Assembly (NCBI GenBank): GCA_031380225.1
Contig: JANNFX010000003.1
Location: 1-17,732 of the forward strand
Direction: 5' to 3'
Length of the DNA: 17,732 nt
DNA from: JANNFX01 sp031380225
GTDB lineage: Bacteria > Pseudomonadota > Alphaproteobacteria > Rhizobiales > Hyphomicrobiaceae
In this document: positions 1 to 7,666 of the stretch, piece by piece
Layout: every line of letters starts with the position of its first letter
How positions within the stretch are numbered: the stretch's first letter is position 1
The notes under the pieces: model-generated
Seen by the model: only the letters and a program-made list of their open reading frames with translations
Told to the model about the DNA's origin: nothing
Databases searched by the model: none
Translations under genes and position numbers: made by a program

Positions 1-984
1 CGGCTGACCCATAGCCTCGAAGTGGCGCAAATCGCTCGCACCATTGCGCGTCAGTTGCAACTCGATGAGGATCTAGCCGAAGTGCTGGCGCTGGCCCATG
101 ATCTTGGCCATTCACCATTTGGGCACGCCGGGGAACGCGCGCTGGATAGCGCCATGCGCGCGCACGGCGGCTTTGATCATAACGCGCAAAGCTTGCGGGC
201 CGTCACGTCGCTGGAACGAAAGTATCTCGGTTTTGACGGTTTGAACCTGACTTGGGAAACGCTCGAAGGTTTGGCCAAGCACAATGGTCCGATTTCTGAT
301 CCCGCCAACGCAGTCTCAAAAGTTCTACGGCGTTTGGAAACCTGGCGCAGTTTTGATGCGAACCGTTGGCCGTCGGCGGAGGCGCAAGTCGCGAGCCTCG
401 CCGATGATATCGCCTATCTTACACATGACATCGATGACGGCCTGCGCGCGCGCCTCATCACGGTTGATGACTTGAGTATCGTTGCGCTGGCTGGCCCGCA
501 TGTGCGGACGGCTATGGCCAAGGCTCGCGGCCGCGATGAAGCGCGCATCATCTATGAGGTCACGCGGCAGATGATCACCGGCATGATCCGCGATGTGGTG
601 GAAGAAAGCCGCGTGCTGCTGGCAGCGCTTGAGCCTGTGTCGCCCGATGACATCCGGGGCGCAGGACAGGCGACGATTGCGTTTTCAGAGACCTCGGCAA
701 AAGGTGTCGCTGAGTTGCGGACCTTCATGTTTGAGCACGTCTATCGCCACCCGCGGGTTGTCAGGGTGATGAAGGACGCTGAGCAGATCGTCGCCGATCT
801 GTTCGGACTTTATAGTGATTTCGACAATCCTGCCGCATTACCCGCGGCATGGGTGGCAGTCATGAAACCACTGGCACCCCGAGCCAAAGCCCGTGTTGCG
901 GCCGATTACCTCGCCGGCCAGACCGACCGCTATGCGCTTGACGAGCACCGCCGATTGTTTAAGGCCACGCCAGAGCTGAAGTGA
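1..984 (+). CDS. dgt: Deoxyguanosinetriphosphate triphosphohydrolase-like protein (dNTPase), 5'-truncated by the window edge
   Basis: This enzyme hydrolyses dNTPs to the deoxynucleoside and triphosphate, so it acts in cytosolic nucleotide-pool control. The frame is open from base 1 (first residues RLTHSLEV), and 327 codons are present before the TGA at 982-984. Family members are usually near 400 residues, so the N-terminal part is missing. Visible HD-domain signatures are the THS-EV segment at the start, HDLGHSPFGHAGERAL with the metal-binding His-Asp pair, and DDIAYLTHDIDDGLRARL further on; YRHPRVVRV near the C-terminus also fits. The GTG at base 22 is internal, not a start. The last codon and stop fall inside a short sequence shared with the repeat in trmFO (see 982-995). 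Family assignment is firm; exact substrate preference (dGTP or broad dNTPs) cannot be read from sequence. Confidence 0.93.
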   Translation, partial: RLTHSLEVAQIARTIARQLQLDEDLAEVLALAHDLGHSPFGHAGERALDSAMRAHGGFDHNAQSLRAVTSLERKYLGFDGLNLTWETLEGLAKHNGPISDPANAVSKVLRRLETWRSFDANRWPSAEAQVASLADDIAYLTHDIDDGLRARLITVDDLSIVALAGPHVRTAMAKARGRDEARIIYEVTRQMITGMIRDVVEESRVLLAALEPVSPDDIRGAGQATIAFSETSAKGVAELRTFMFEHVYRHPRVVRVMKDAEQIVADLFGLYSDFDNPAALPAAWVAVMKPLAPRAKARVAADYLAGQTDRYALDEHRRLFKATPELK

Positions 985-995
985 AGTGGGGTCAG
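982..995 (+). repeat. 14-bp remnant of the palindromic repeat found in trmFO
   Basis: The sequence tgaagtggggtcag at the dgt stop codon is identical to the - strand of 12768-12781, the outer end of the palindromic element inside trmFO. After ggggtcag the two copies diverge: here tggtcag follows, in trmFO acccctcaca. The stop codon TGA of dgt is the first three bases of the match. A 14-base match is unlikely but not impossible by chance in 17.7 kb; that it covers exactly the arm end of a palindrome makes shared origin plausible. Confidence 0.4.
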
Positions 996-1032
996 TGGTC
1001 AGTCGGCGGTCGCACAAAACTCCAACAAGTCT

Positions 1033-1163
1033 CGTCATCCCAGCCTTGGGCGGGGATCGGTCAAGCTGCAGAAATGGGTACGTACAACGTCAAAGACCTC
1101 GTTCAAAACGGCCAGCGGTGACAAATTGAGACATGACGGGTCCCGCCCTTCGGCGGGATGACG
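1033..1163. repeat. 131-bp intergenic element with inverted ends (REP/MITE-like)
   Basis: The element begins cgtcatccc (1033-1041) and ends with the exact reverse complement gggatgacg (1155-1163). The similarity continues inward with small offsets: gcc...gggcgggga.c.gtc is recognisable in both arms, about 29 bases each. The right arm also forms its own hairpin, tcccgcc (1141-1147) pairing with ggcggga (1152-1158) around cttc. It carries no credible gene; the - strand frame through it reads RHPAEGRDP, a string typical of spurious ORFs over alphaproteobacterial intergenic repeats. It fills most of the 239-base gap between dgt and argS. It could be a REP-type doublet, a MITE, or a decayed insertion; copy number elsewhere in the genome would decide. 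Confidence 0.6.
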
Positions 1164-1223
1164 ATAAATTGAGAGAGTGGGCCAGCCAGCAGGCTGCTTT
1201 AGGGTGTGAAGGACTATGCGAAG

Positions 1224-3020
1224 ATGAACGTGTTCCAACACGTCGAGACGACGATCAAGTCAGCACTCACCGCGCTGATCAAGGACGGCGTGTTGCCGGA
1301 AGGACTCGATCTTGCGAAGGTCTCGGCCGAGCTGCCGAAAGACCCAACGCACGGAGATTTTGCGACCTCGATTGCATTGGCGCTGGCGAAACCTGCCGGC
1401 AAGAAACCGCGCGAGATTGCGGACGCGTTGGCTGGCAAGCTGGTTGGCGCAAAAGACATTGCCAAGGTCGATGTCGCCGGTCCCGGCTTCGTCAACCTGA
1501 CCATGAAGCCGGAGTACTGGCACGCGCTCGTCACAGCCATTCTGAAAGATGGCTCAAGCTACGGCGCCAACGGCATTGGCAATCGCGAAACGGTCAATGT
1601 CGAATATGTGTCGGCCAATCCGACCGGGCCGATGCATGTCGGTCATTGCCGAGGCGCCGTGTTTGGCGATGCACTTGCTAACTTGCTCAGCTTCGCGGGC
1701 TTTGACGTCACGCGCGAATATTACATCAACGATGCTGGCGGTCAGGTCGACGTGTTGGCGCGTTCGGCGCATCTCCGCTATCGCGAGGCGCTGGGCGAAG
1801 ATATCGGCGCGATCCCCGATGGCCTGTATCCTGGCGACTACTTGAAGCCGGTTGGCGCTGCGCTTGCTAAGATGTACGGCATTAAGCTGGTTGGCAAACC
1901 GGAAGCTGAATGGCTGGCGGAGGTGCGCACGTTCGCCATCGACGCCATGATGGTCATGATCCGCGAAGATCTAGAAGCGCTGAATATAAAGCACAACATC
2001 TTCGTCTCCGAAGCGTCGCTGACGCGCGGCGGCACCGACAAGGTCAAAGCCGCCATCGATGCGCTCGACAAGAAGGGTCTGATTTACAAAGGGCGTCTCG
2101 AAAAGCCCTTGGGTCATGATGGAGATGATTGGGAAGACCGCGAACAAACGCTATTCAAGTCAACGCAGTTTGGCGACGATGCCGACCGCGCGCTGCAGAA
2201 GAGTGACGGCAGCTACACGTATTTTGCTGGCGACATTGCCTATCACTACGACAAGGTCCAGCGCGGCTACCGGCAGCTGATCAACGTCTTTGGCGCTGAT
2301 CACGTCGGCTATATCACGCGGTTGACGTGTGCGGTGGCGGCGTTTGGCGGTGGAAAAGCCAACATTAAAGGCTGGTGCACCGAAGGTGGCCAGACCGATA
2401 TCGAAGTCAAAGTCGTGCAACTCGTCAAACTGTTCAAAGGCGGCGAGCCTTACAAAATGTCGAAGCGAGCCGGCACGTTCGTGACATTGCGCGATGTCGT
2501 CGATGAAGTCGGCCGCGATCCGGTGCGGTTCATGATGCTCTATAGAAAAGAGCTTGAGCCGCTCGATTTCGATTTCTCCAAAGTTACCGAACAGTCGAAA
2601 GACAACCCAGTATTCTATGTTCAGTATGCGCACGCGCGGGCCGCGAGCGTGGCTGGCAAAGCGCTCGACGTTTTCCCCAACTTAGATTTGTCGGCTGCCG
2701 CACTCGCTAAGGTTGATCTGGGGGCTTTAACCGACGAGGCCGAACTCGCGCTGGTGCATAGATTGGCAGAATTTCCGCGTATGATTAATGGCGCTGCAGG
2801 CGTGCGAGAGCCACACAGGGTAGCGTTTTATCTCTATGATTTAGCATCAGCTTTTCATGGGCTATGGGCCCGAGGCAATGATTTGCCACAATTGCGGTTC
2901 ATACAGGCTAATGACCGGAGTCTGACTCTGGCGCGCCTTGCTCTCGTACACGCGACAAAGAGTGTGATATCCTCTGGACTTGCTGTACTTGGAGTCGAGG
3001 CTCCGGAGGCAATGCATTAG
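1224..3020 (+). CDS. argS: Arginyl-tRNA synthetase
   Basis: Class I aminoacyl-tRNA synthetase that charges tRNA-Arg with arginine, cytosolic. From the ATG at 1224 it has 598 residues, normal for the family. The order is as expected: N-terminal tRNA-binding domain, HIGH-type motif as HVGH in ANPTGPMHVGHCRGAVFGD, KMSKR for the KMSKS loop, then a C-terminal DALR anticodon-binding domain containing NPVFYVQYAHARA. The frame extends to a GTG at 1206, but gaagga (1208-1213) is a good ribosome-binding site 10 bases before ATG 1224, and the product then starts MNVFQHVE, resembling other alphaproteobacterial ArgS N-termini. The gene is followed after 53 bases by the SPOR-domain gene in the same direction, a linkage common in alphaproteobacteria. 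Confidence 0.97.
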   Translation: MNVFQHVETTIKSALTALIKDGVLPEGLDLAKVSAELPKDPTHGDFATSIALALAKPAGKKPREIADALAGKLVGAKDIAKVDVAGPGFVNLTMKPEYWHALVTAILKDGSSYGANGIGNRETVNVEYVSANPTGPMHVGHCRGAVFGDALANLLSFAGFDVTREYYINDAGGQVDVLARSAHLRYREALGEDIGAIPDGLYPGDYLKPVGAALAKMYGIKLVGKPEAEWLAEVRTFAIDAMMVMIREDLEALNIKHNIFVSEASLTRGGTDKVKAAIDALDKKGLIYKGRLEKPLGHDGDDWEDREQTLFKSTQFGDDADRALQKSDGSYTYFAGDIAYHYDKVQRGYRQLINVFGADHVGYITRLTCAVAAFGGGKANIKGWCTEGGQTDIEVKVVQLVKLFKGGEPYKMSKRAGTFVTLRDVVDEVGRDPVRFMMLYRKELEPLDFDFSKVTEQSKDNPVFYVQYAHARAASVAGKALDVFPNLDLSAAALAKVDLGALTDEAELALVHRLAEFPRMINGAAGVREPHRVAFYLYDLASAFHGLWARGNDLPQLRFIQANDRSLTLARLALVHATKSVISSGLAVLGVEAPEAMH

Positions 3021-3073
3021 ACTCCTGATTCGCAGGCTGTGGGGCTTGCCAATCGTTCGAGGGGATCACATCC

Positions 3074-4648
3074 ATGTCACGGTCCAATGGCTATGAGCCA
3101 AATTCGGGTGCCGTTGCGCAACCGGGCACGCAGCAGCAACAGCCTGCCGCGGGTTTTGGCCAGCCAGGCGCGTACCAAACCGCTGCACCGCAGTTGGATG
3201 CGTACGGTCAACCAATTTATGCGCAGCCCGGTTATACGCAGCCCAATTACGCGCAGCAAAGTGGCTATCAGCCCCAGCAGCAGGTCCCAGTGCACGGCTA
3301 TGGGTTGACACCTCAGCCCGCAGCGGCCGCTCGCGGCACCCCACAGAATTATGCGCCAAAATTCGACGCCTACGTGCCGCCGTCACAAGGACAGCCAGCC
3401 GCGCAACAGTATCAAGCGCCGGTTCAGTCCGACTTGCGTGGTGCCGTTTATGATCAGTGGGCCACGCAAGGCCAGCAGCAAGCGCAAGCGCAGCAGCAGT
3501 CACTCGACCCGCGCGGCTTCGATTTGTCGTCCTACAGCCAGCCCGGTTACGGACAAGCTCCGCAGCCGCAGGCGGCCGCCTACGGCACACAATACGGCTA
3601 TCAGCAGGCGCCCGCACAAGAATATGCGAGTCCGCAACAAGGCTACGTCCAAGAAGGCGAGCATCAACAAGAATACGCTGAGCACGACGAAGACTTCGCC
3701 GAAGAACCGCCGCGCCGCAGCCGCGGGTTTATGATTGCAGCCGCCTTGGCTGGCGCAATCTTTGTCGGCGGCGGACTGACCTATGCTTACAGTTCGTTGC
3801 TCGGCGGCTCGTCAGGCCCAACGCCGCTCGTCAAGAGCGCTGAAGGCCCGTCGAAGGTTAAACCGGCTGAGCCTGGCGGCAAGCAATTCGCGCATTCGGA
3901 CAGCAAAGTTCTTGGCCGCTTGAGCGAAAACGGCGCTCCGGAATCGGACCCGTCTGGCGCCAAGAAGGTCGCAACACTTGTTGTTAAACCTGACGGCTCG
4001 ATCGCCCCGCCGGCCGCCGCACCGGCTGAACCTGTTGCCGCCGTCATGCCCGGTATGTCGGTCGTCAACGTCGGTGGTCCAAGCCCGGCACAAGCCTTGG
4101 TCGAAACCGCTTCGACGGCACCTGCCGCTGAGAAGCCGCTGGTCGTATCGCCGCCGGTTGCTCCGCCCAAGGCCGCCAAGGCCATTAATGCTGTGAATGC
4201 TCTCAACGCCGCCGCGAGTGGTCCAGCACCCGTTGCTGCTGCTCCAGTAGCGACAGCCGCCTTGGCCCCGGCTGCTCCGGCAGTCGTCAAGAAGGCTGAG
4301 GCGCCGAAGAAGGTCGCGGCAACGACTGAGACCATCGCCAAGGCAGCGGCGCCGGTGACGACGCCGACGCCGGTCTCGACCGGCACCGGATATATGGCCG
4401 TTGTCGCTTCGATGCCAGCCACCAACAATAGCCGAGTTGGGGCGTTGGCGCGCTGGGCCGACATGCAGCAAAAGTACGGCTCGATCCTGTCATCCAAACA
4501 GCCCGACGTTCAAGAAGCTAACCTTGGCGAAAAGGGCACTTATCATCGCCTGCTCGTCGGCCCGCCAGGCTCAAAGGACGGCGCCAACTCGGTCTGTACG
4601 CAGCTCAAAGCCGCAGGGCATCCCGATTGCTGGGTGATGGCGTTCTGA
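3074..4648 (+). CDS. SPOR-domain inner-membrane protein with Q/P/Y-rich cytoplasmic region
   Basis: A 524-residue single-pass membrane protein. Residues 1-200 are low complexity, rich in Gln, Pro, Tyr, Ala and Gly with repeated units such as QPGY, QPNY and SQPGYGQ. An acidic stretch and a basic RRSR (214-217) precede one hydrophobic segment at about 218-240, which predicts N-in, C-out topology. A Pro/Ala-rich periplasmic linker (about 245-440) leads to a C-terminal SPOR domain (about 442-524: GYMAVVASMP ... YHRLLVGPPGSKD ... CWVMAF). SPOR domains bind glycan strands lacking stem peptides, usually at division sites, so a role in septal wall remodelling or division is likely; the specific role is inference. 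gagggg (3059-3064) lies 9 bases before the ATG. The downstream neighbour nagZ also acts on wall fragments, which fits. Long frames on the opposite strand are composition artefacts. Confidence 0.88.
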   Translation: MSRSNGYEPNSGAVAQPGTQQQQPAAGFGQPGAYQTAAPQLDAYGQPIYAQPGYTQPNYAQQSGYQPQQQVPVHGYGLTPQPAAAARGTPQNYAPKFDAYVPPSQGQPAAQQYQAPVQSDLRGAVYDQWATQGQQQAQAQQQSLDPRGFDLSSYSQPGYGQAPQPQAAAYGTQYGYQQAPAQEYASPQQGYVQEGEHQQEYAEHDEDFAEEPPRRSRGFMIAAALAGAIFVGGGLTYAYSSLLGGSSGPTPLVKSAEGPSKVKPAEPGGKQFAHSDSKVLGRLSENGAPESDPSGAKKVATLVVKPDGSIAPPAAAPAEPVAAVMPGMSVVNVGGPSPAQALVETASTAPAAEKPLVVSPPVAPPKAAKAINAVNALNAAASGPAPVAAAPVATAALAPAAPAVVKKAEAPKKVAATTETIAKAAAPVTTPTPVSTGTGYMAVVASMPATNNSRVGALARWADMQQKYGSILSSKQPDVQEANLGEKGTYHRLLVGPPGSKDGANSVCTQLKAAGHPDCWVMAF

Positions 4649-4670
4649 CGCTAATCTGTTCATGATTTCA

Positions 4671-4722
4671 AGAGCCCTTCTGGGGCGAACAAAACCGGTT
4701 CCATTTGAGCCGGAAGGGCTCT
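4671..4722. terminator. Long hairpin between the SPOR gene and nagZ (possible terminator or mRNA structure)
   Basis: agagcccttc (4671-4680) pairs perfectly over 10 bp with gaagggctct (4713-4722). The 32-base loop holds a minor ccgg/ccgg pairing (4695-4698 with 4710-4713). No T-run follows directly, so it is not a classical intrinsic terminator; the nearest ttttcgttt is about 25 bases on, just before nagZ. It lies in the 118-base gap between co-directional genes, so it could attenuate transcription, protect the upstream mRNA 3' end, or be a protein-binding dyad. Confidence 0.4.
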
Positions 4723-4766
4723 AGCGGGCTGCAGGACCTGCGGCCGGTTTTCGTTTGAGGGCACTG

Positions 4767-5789
4767 ATGCCGACACGCGCCGCATTGATCGCTGGTGTTT
4801 CCGGGCTGGAGCTGACCGCCGCCGAGGCGGCTTTTTTCCGCGAATGTCGGCCTGCTGGAACGATCTTGTTCGCCCGTAACCTTAACTCCCACGAGCAAAT
4901 CAAGCGGTTGGTTGCTGATATCAAGTCCGCAACTGGCGCTGACGATATGCTGTTCTTGATCGATCAAGAGGGAGGACGCGTGCAGCGTCTCCGCCCACCG
5001 CTTGGCCGCGCGTTGCCGCCCGCTGCTGCTTATGCGGCGCTCTACAGCACTGATCCAAAGGCGGCATGCCACTCGGTCAGAACCGCGGCGCGGTTGGTGG
5101 CAGACGACCTTATCGAACTTGGCATCAACACCAACTGTACACCTGTATTAGACGTGCCGGTTGCCGGCGCCCATGACATTATCGGTGACCGCGCCTTTGG
5201 CGATACACCCGCACAAATCGCCGCCCTCGGCCGTGCTGTTTGCGAAGGCTTTCTGGCTGGCGGGGTGGTGCCGGTTATTAAGCATATCCCCGGTCACGGC
5301 CGCGCCCGCGCCGATAGCCATCTCGAATTGCCGGTTGTTTCGACATCGCGCGCCGAGCTTGAGGTAACTGATTTTGTGCCGTTCAAACTGTTGAACGATC
5401 AGCCGGCCGCCATGACCGCACACGTCGTGTATTCGGATATCGATCGCGACCAGCCAGCAAGTACATCGGCGCTGGTGATACGCGAAATCATCCGCGGCCA
5501 TATTGGTTACGACGGTTTTCTGATGAGCGACGATTTAAGCATGAAGGCACTACAGGGCCCGATGCGCCAGCGTGCCGAAGCGGTGATATCTGCCGGATCT
5601 GACGTAGCACTACACTGCAACGGCGACATGGCGGAAATGGCGGCCGTGGCCTCCGGTGTGCCGGCGCTTGGCGGTGCGGCTTTGGCCCGATTCGGGCGTG
5701 CAACCCACTGTTTGGGCGTTTGCCAGCCCTATGACCGGGACGCAGCCGAACTTATCCCCGCCTCTGTGCTCGCAGGCTATATTGGGTAG
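4767..5789 (+). CDS. nagZ: Beta-N-acetylhexosaminidase (glycoside hydrolase family 3)
   Basis: NagZ removes N-acetylglucosamine from GlcNAc-anhydroMurNAc-peptides in the cytoplasm, a step of peptidoglycan recycling that also affects beta-lactamase induction in some bacteria. The 340-residue product has LIDQEGGRVQRL (64-75), the mobile catalytic loop KHIPGHG (172-178, with His177 of the Asp-His dyad) followed by ADSH, and MSDDLSM (253-259) containing the aspartate nucleophile. The length is normal and no signal peptide is present, as expected. A TTG at 4755 would add four residues, but tgaggg (4756-4761) sits 5 bases before ATG 4767, so ATG is chosen. scpA follows after 56 bases, the usual alphaproteobacterial order. 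Confidence 0.95.
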   Translation: MPTRAALIAGVSGLELTAAEAAFFRECRPAGTILFARNLNSHEQIKRLVADIKSATGADDMLFLIDQEGGRVQRLRPPLGRALPPAAAYAALYSTDPKAACHSVRTAARLVADDLIELGINTNCTPVLDVPVAGAHDIIGDRAFGDTPAQIAALGRAVCEGFLAGGVVPVIKHIPGHGRARADSHLELPVVSTSRAELEVTDFVPFKLLNDQPAAMTAHVVYSDIDRDQPASTSALVIREIIRGHIGYDGFLMSDDLSMKALQGPMRQRAEAVISAGSDVALHCNGDMAEMAAVASGVPALGGAALARFGRATHCLGVCQPYDRDAAELIPASVLAGYIG

Positions 5790-5845
5790 TCGCGGGATTT
5801 GGCCGTGACTCAGTGTATGGTCTCGGTCAGCATTAAGGACGTTGA

Positions 5846-6727
5846 ATGAGCGGTGACGGAACAGAGCCACGATCCCCTTCCGAACTGCCAGAAACCTGGC
5901 AGGGACCGGCGTGGGGCACCGATTCGGATTTGGCGCCAACAGGGGCCGATGCCCTGATTGTCGACGTGGCCGGTTTTGAAGGCCCGCTCGATTTGCTGCT
6001 GGCGCTGTCACGGACCCACAAAGTCGATATCGCCAAAATCTCGGTACTGGCTCTGGTCGATCAGTATCTTGCCTATATCTCGCAGTCTCAAAGTCTCAAA
6101 ATTGAGATCGCAGCCGATTACCTGGTTATGGCGGCTTGGCTGGCGTATCTTAAATCGCGCTTGCTGCTGCCGAAGGAAAAGGATCTTTCAGGCGACATTC
6201 CGGCCGAAGAAATGGCGCAGCGCTTAGCGTTCCGCCTGATGCGGCTCGATGCTATGCGGGGTGCGATGGCCAAGCTGATGACCAGTAAGCGCCTCGGCCG
6301 CGACGTGTTTTACCGCGGCATGCCTGAGACCACTAAAGCCGTCAAAGAAACCCAATGGACGGCCGAGATTTACGATCTTCTCAAAGCCTATGCCGAACAG
6401 CGCCGCAGAACGATTAAGGTCGTGCACGTCGTCAAGGCCCGCAAGGTTTGGTCGATCAAGGAAGCGCGCGGCCGGCTCGAGAAGTTGGTCGGCGCATCGG
6501 GCAGCGGCTGGTCACAACTCGATATGTTTCTTGAGCAGTATCTGCCTCAGGGCGAGGAGACCAAGACTGCGATTGCCAGTTCGTTTGGCGCCACACTTGA
6601 AATGAGCCGTGAGGGTCTTGTTGAGTTGCGCCAGGATGAGCCATTCTCTCCGATTTACATGCGTAAGCGTGGCACCAGCGACGACTGGCAAGTTCTGGCT
6701 GGCGGCAAAGACGCCAAACCAAATTAG
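5846..6727 (+). CDS. scpA: Segregation and condensation protein A
   Basis: ScpA is the kleisin subunit that joins SMC heads and ScpB in the bacterial condensin complex on the nucleoid. The 293-residue product has the kleisin N-terminal signature FEGPLDLLL...HKVDIAKISVLALVDQYLAYI (from about residue 44) and a C-terminal region ending ELRQDEPFSPIYMRK, matching the winged-helix part that contacts the SMC head. About 40 residues precede the conserved core; aagga just upstream supports the ATG at 5846. It lies 56 bases after nagZ, and scpB begins about 50 bases after its stop. Confidence 0.94.
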   Translation: MSGDGTEPRSPSELPETWQGPAWGTDSDLAPTGADALIVDVAGFEGPLDLLLALSRTHKVDIAKISVLALVDQYLAYISQSQSLKIEIAADYLVMAAWLAYLKSRLLLPKEKDLSGDIPAEEMAQRLAFRLMRLDAMRGAMAKLMTSKRLGRDVFYRGMPETTKAVKETQWTAEIYDLLKAYAEQRRRTIKVVHVVKARKVWSIKEARGRLEKLVGASGSGWSQLDMFLEQYLPQGEETKTAIASSFGATLEMSREGLVELRQDEPFSPIYMRKRGTSDDWQVLAGGKDAKPN

Positions 6728-6778
6728 ATAACTGAGTGAGTGAGTGCGTTCGTGAGTGACAACAAAGGCAATACATCA

Positions 6779-7645
6779 ATGTCTCCTCCACGGCTTAAGC
6801 TTGTGGCGCCCGGCGATGACTACGCCGATGCGCCAGTGACCGACAATCCCGCCGAAGCGGAAGCGCGCGAACTCGCGGCCGCACTGGCCGATGCGCAACT
6901 CGGATTTCCGCCCGAAGTCGAAGAACTGAAAGACCGCGACCAACGCGAGAAACTGCGAATTCTCGAAGCAGTGCTGTTTGCCTCGAAGGAACCATTGGAC
7001 GAAGCACTATTGCAGTCGAGTGCCGGCGCCGACGCCGACCTTGTGGCGCTGTTGGCAGATTTGCAGCAGCTCTACTCAAGACGCGGCGTCAACCTGGTTC
7101 GTGTGGCCGGCAAGTGGGTGTTCCGCACCGCAGAAGACTTGTCGTATTTGCTGGAAAAGCATTCGGTTGAAGAACGCAGGCTGTCGAAAGCTGCGCTCGA
7201 AACATTGGCCATTATCGCCTATCACCAACCCGTAACGCGGGCCGAGATCGAAGACATCCGCGGCGTGTCGACGTCCGGCGGCACGCTCGATTTGTTGATG
7301 GAAAGCGGTTGGATCCGCCCGCGTGGCCGCCGCCGGGCACCGGGCAAACCGATCACGTACGGCACGACCGAAAGCTTCCTATCGCACTTCGGCCTCGACA
7401 CCGTCAAAGACCTTCCGGGCTTGCAAGATCTGAAGGCCGCCGGGCTGCTCGACAGCACCTTGCCGCCAGGCTTCGCTGTTCCCGAGCCGAGCGATATCGC
7501 CGCCCTGATGCCCGATGAGCTGCCGCTTGAAGATGAAGCAGATGTAGATGAGCAGCCAGAGTTGTCGCTCGACGAGCCGCTGAGCGACGCCGACGATGAA
7601 GATGACGAAACTGGTGAAGACGCACCGGACGTCAAAAGCGAATAG
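6779..7645 (+). CDS. scpB: Segregation and condensation protein B
   Basis: ScpB dimers bind the ScpA kleisin in the SMC-ScpAB condensin. The 288-residue product has two winged-helix domains: the first starts at about residue 58 (KLRILEAVLFASKEPL), the second at about 136 (LSKAALETLAIIAYHQPVTRAEIEDIRG, then GRRRAPGKPITYGTT and FLSHFGLDTVKDLPGL). Residues 240-288 form a very acidic tail (Asp/Glu-rich). The frame is open from a GTG at 6740, adding 13 residues, but no ribosome-binding site precedes it, whereas aaagg lies 10 bases before ATG 6779. The upstream tgagtgagtgag run makes several GTG starts possible, so the start is uncertain; the family call is not. Confidence 0.93.
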   Translation: MSPPRLKLVAPGDDYADAPVTDNPAEAEARELAAALADAQLGFPPEVEELKDRDQREKLRILEAVLFASKEPLDEALLQSSAGADADLVALLADLQQLYSRRGVNLVRVAGKWVFRTAEDLSYLLEKHSVEERRLSKAALETLAIIAYHQPVTRAEIEDIRGVSTSGGTLDLLMESGWIRPRGRRRAPGKPITYGTTESFLSHFGLDTVKDLPGLQDLKAAGLLDSTLPPGFAVPEPSDIAALMPDELPLEDEADVDEQPELSLDEPLSDADDEDDETGEDAPDVKSE

Positions 7646-7666
7646 CCGGCTACCTTACAAGACGAG

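Noticed and set aside
985..1223. tRNA or small RNA gene in the dgt-argS gap
   Set aside because: No cloverleaf or promoter was recognisable; the paired segments are explained by the inverted-repeat element.
1035..1241. 68-residue - strand frame between dgt and argS (contains RHPAEGRDP)
   Set aside because: This is a translation of the intergenic repeat element; such strings are typical of spurious ORFs over alphaproteobacterial repeats.
2160..2633. 157-residue - strand frame within argS
   Set aside because: It lies wholly inside conserved argS coding sequence, including the KMSK region, and shows no recognisable domain.
3200..3300. Possible short tandem-repeat or CRISPR-like array in the QPGY-coding region
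   Set aside because: The units vary in length and sequence and keep the reading frame, so they are protein repeats, not an array with spacers.
3066..4497. Long - strand open frames (183, 236 and 219 residues) opposite the SPOR gene
   Set aside because: They mirror the low-complexity GC-rich coding strand, are Arg- or Ala-rich without any domain, and lack ribosome-binding sites. The + strand has a membrane segment and a SPOR domain.
6732..6745. gagtgagtgagtg run before scpB as a slippage-controlled start
   Set aside because: It is only three short units, upstream of a better start with a ribosome-binding site; no second frame would benefit from slippage.
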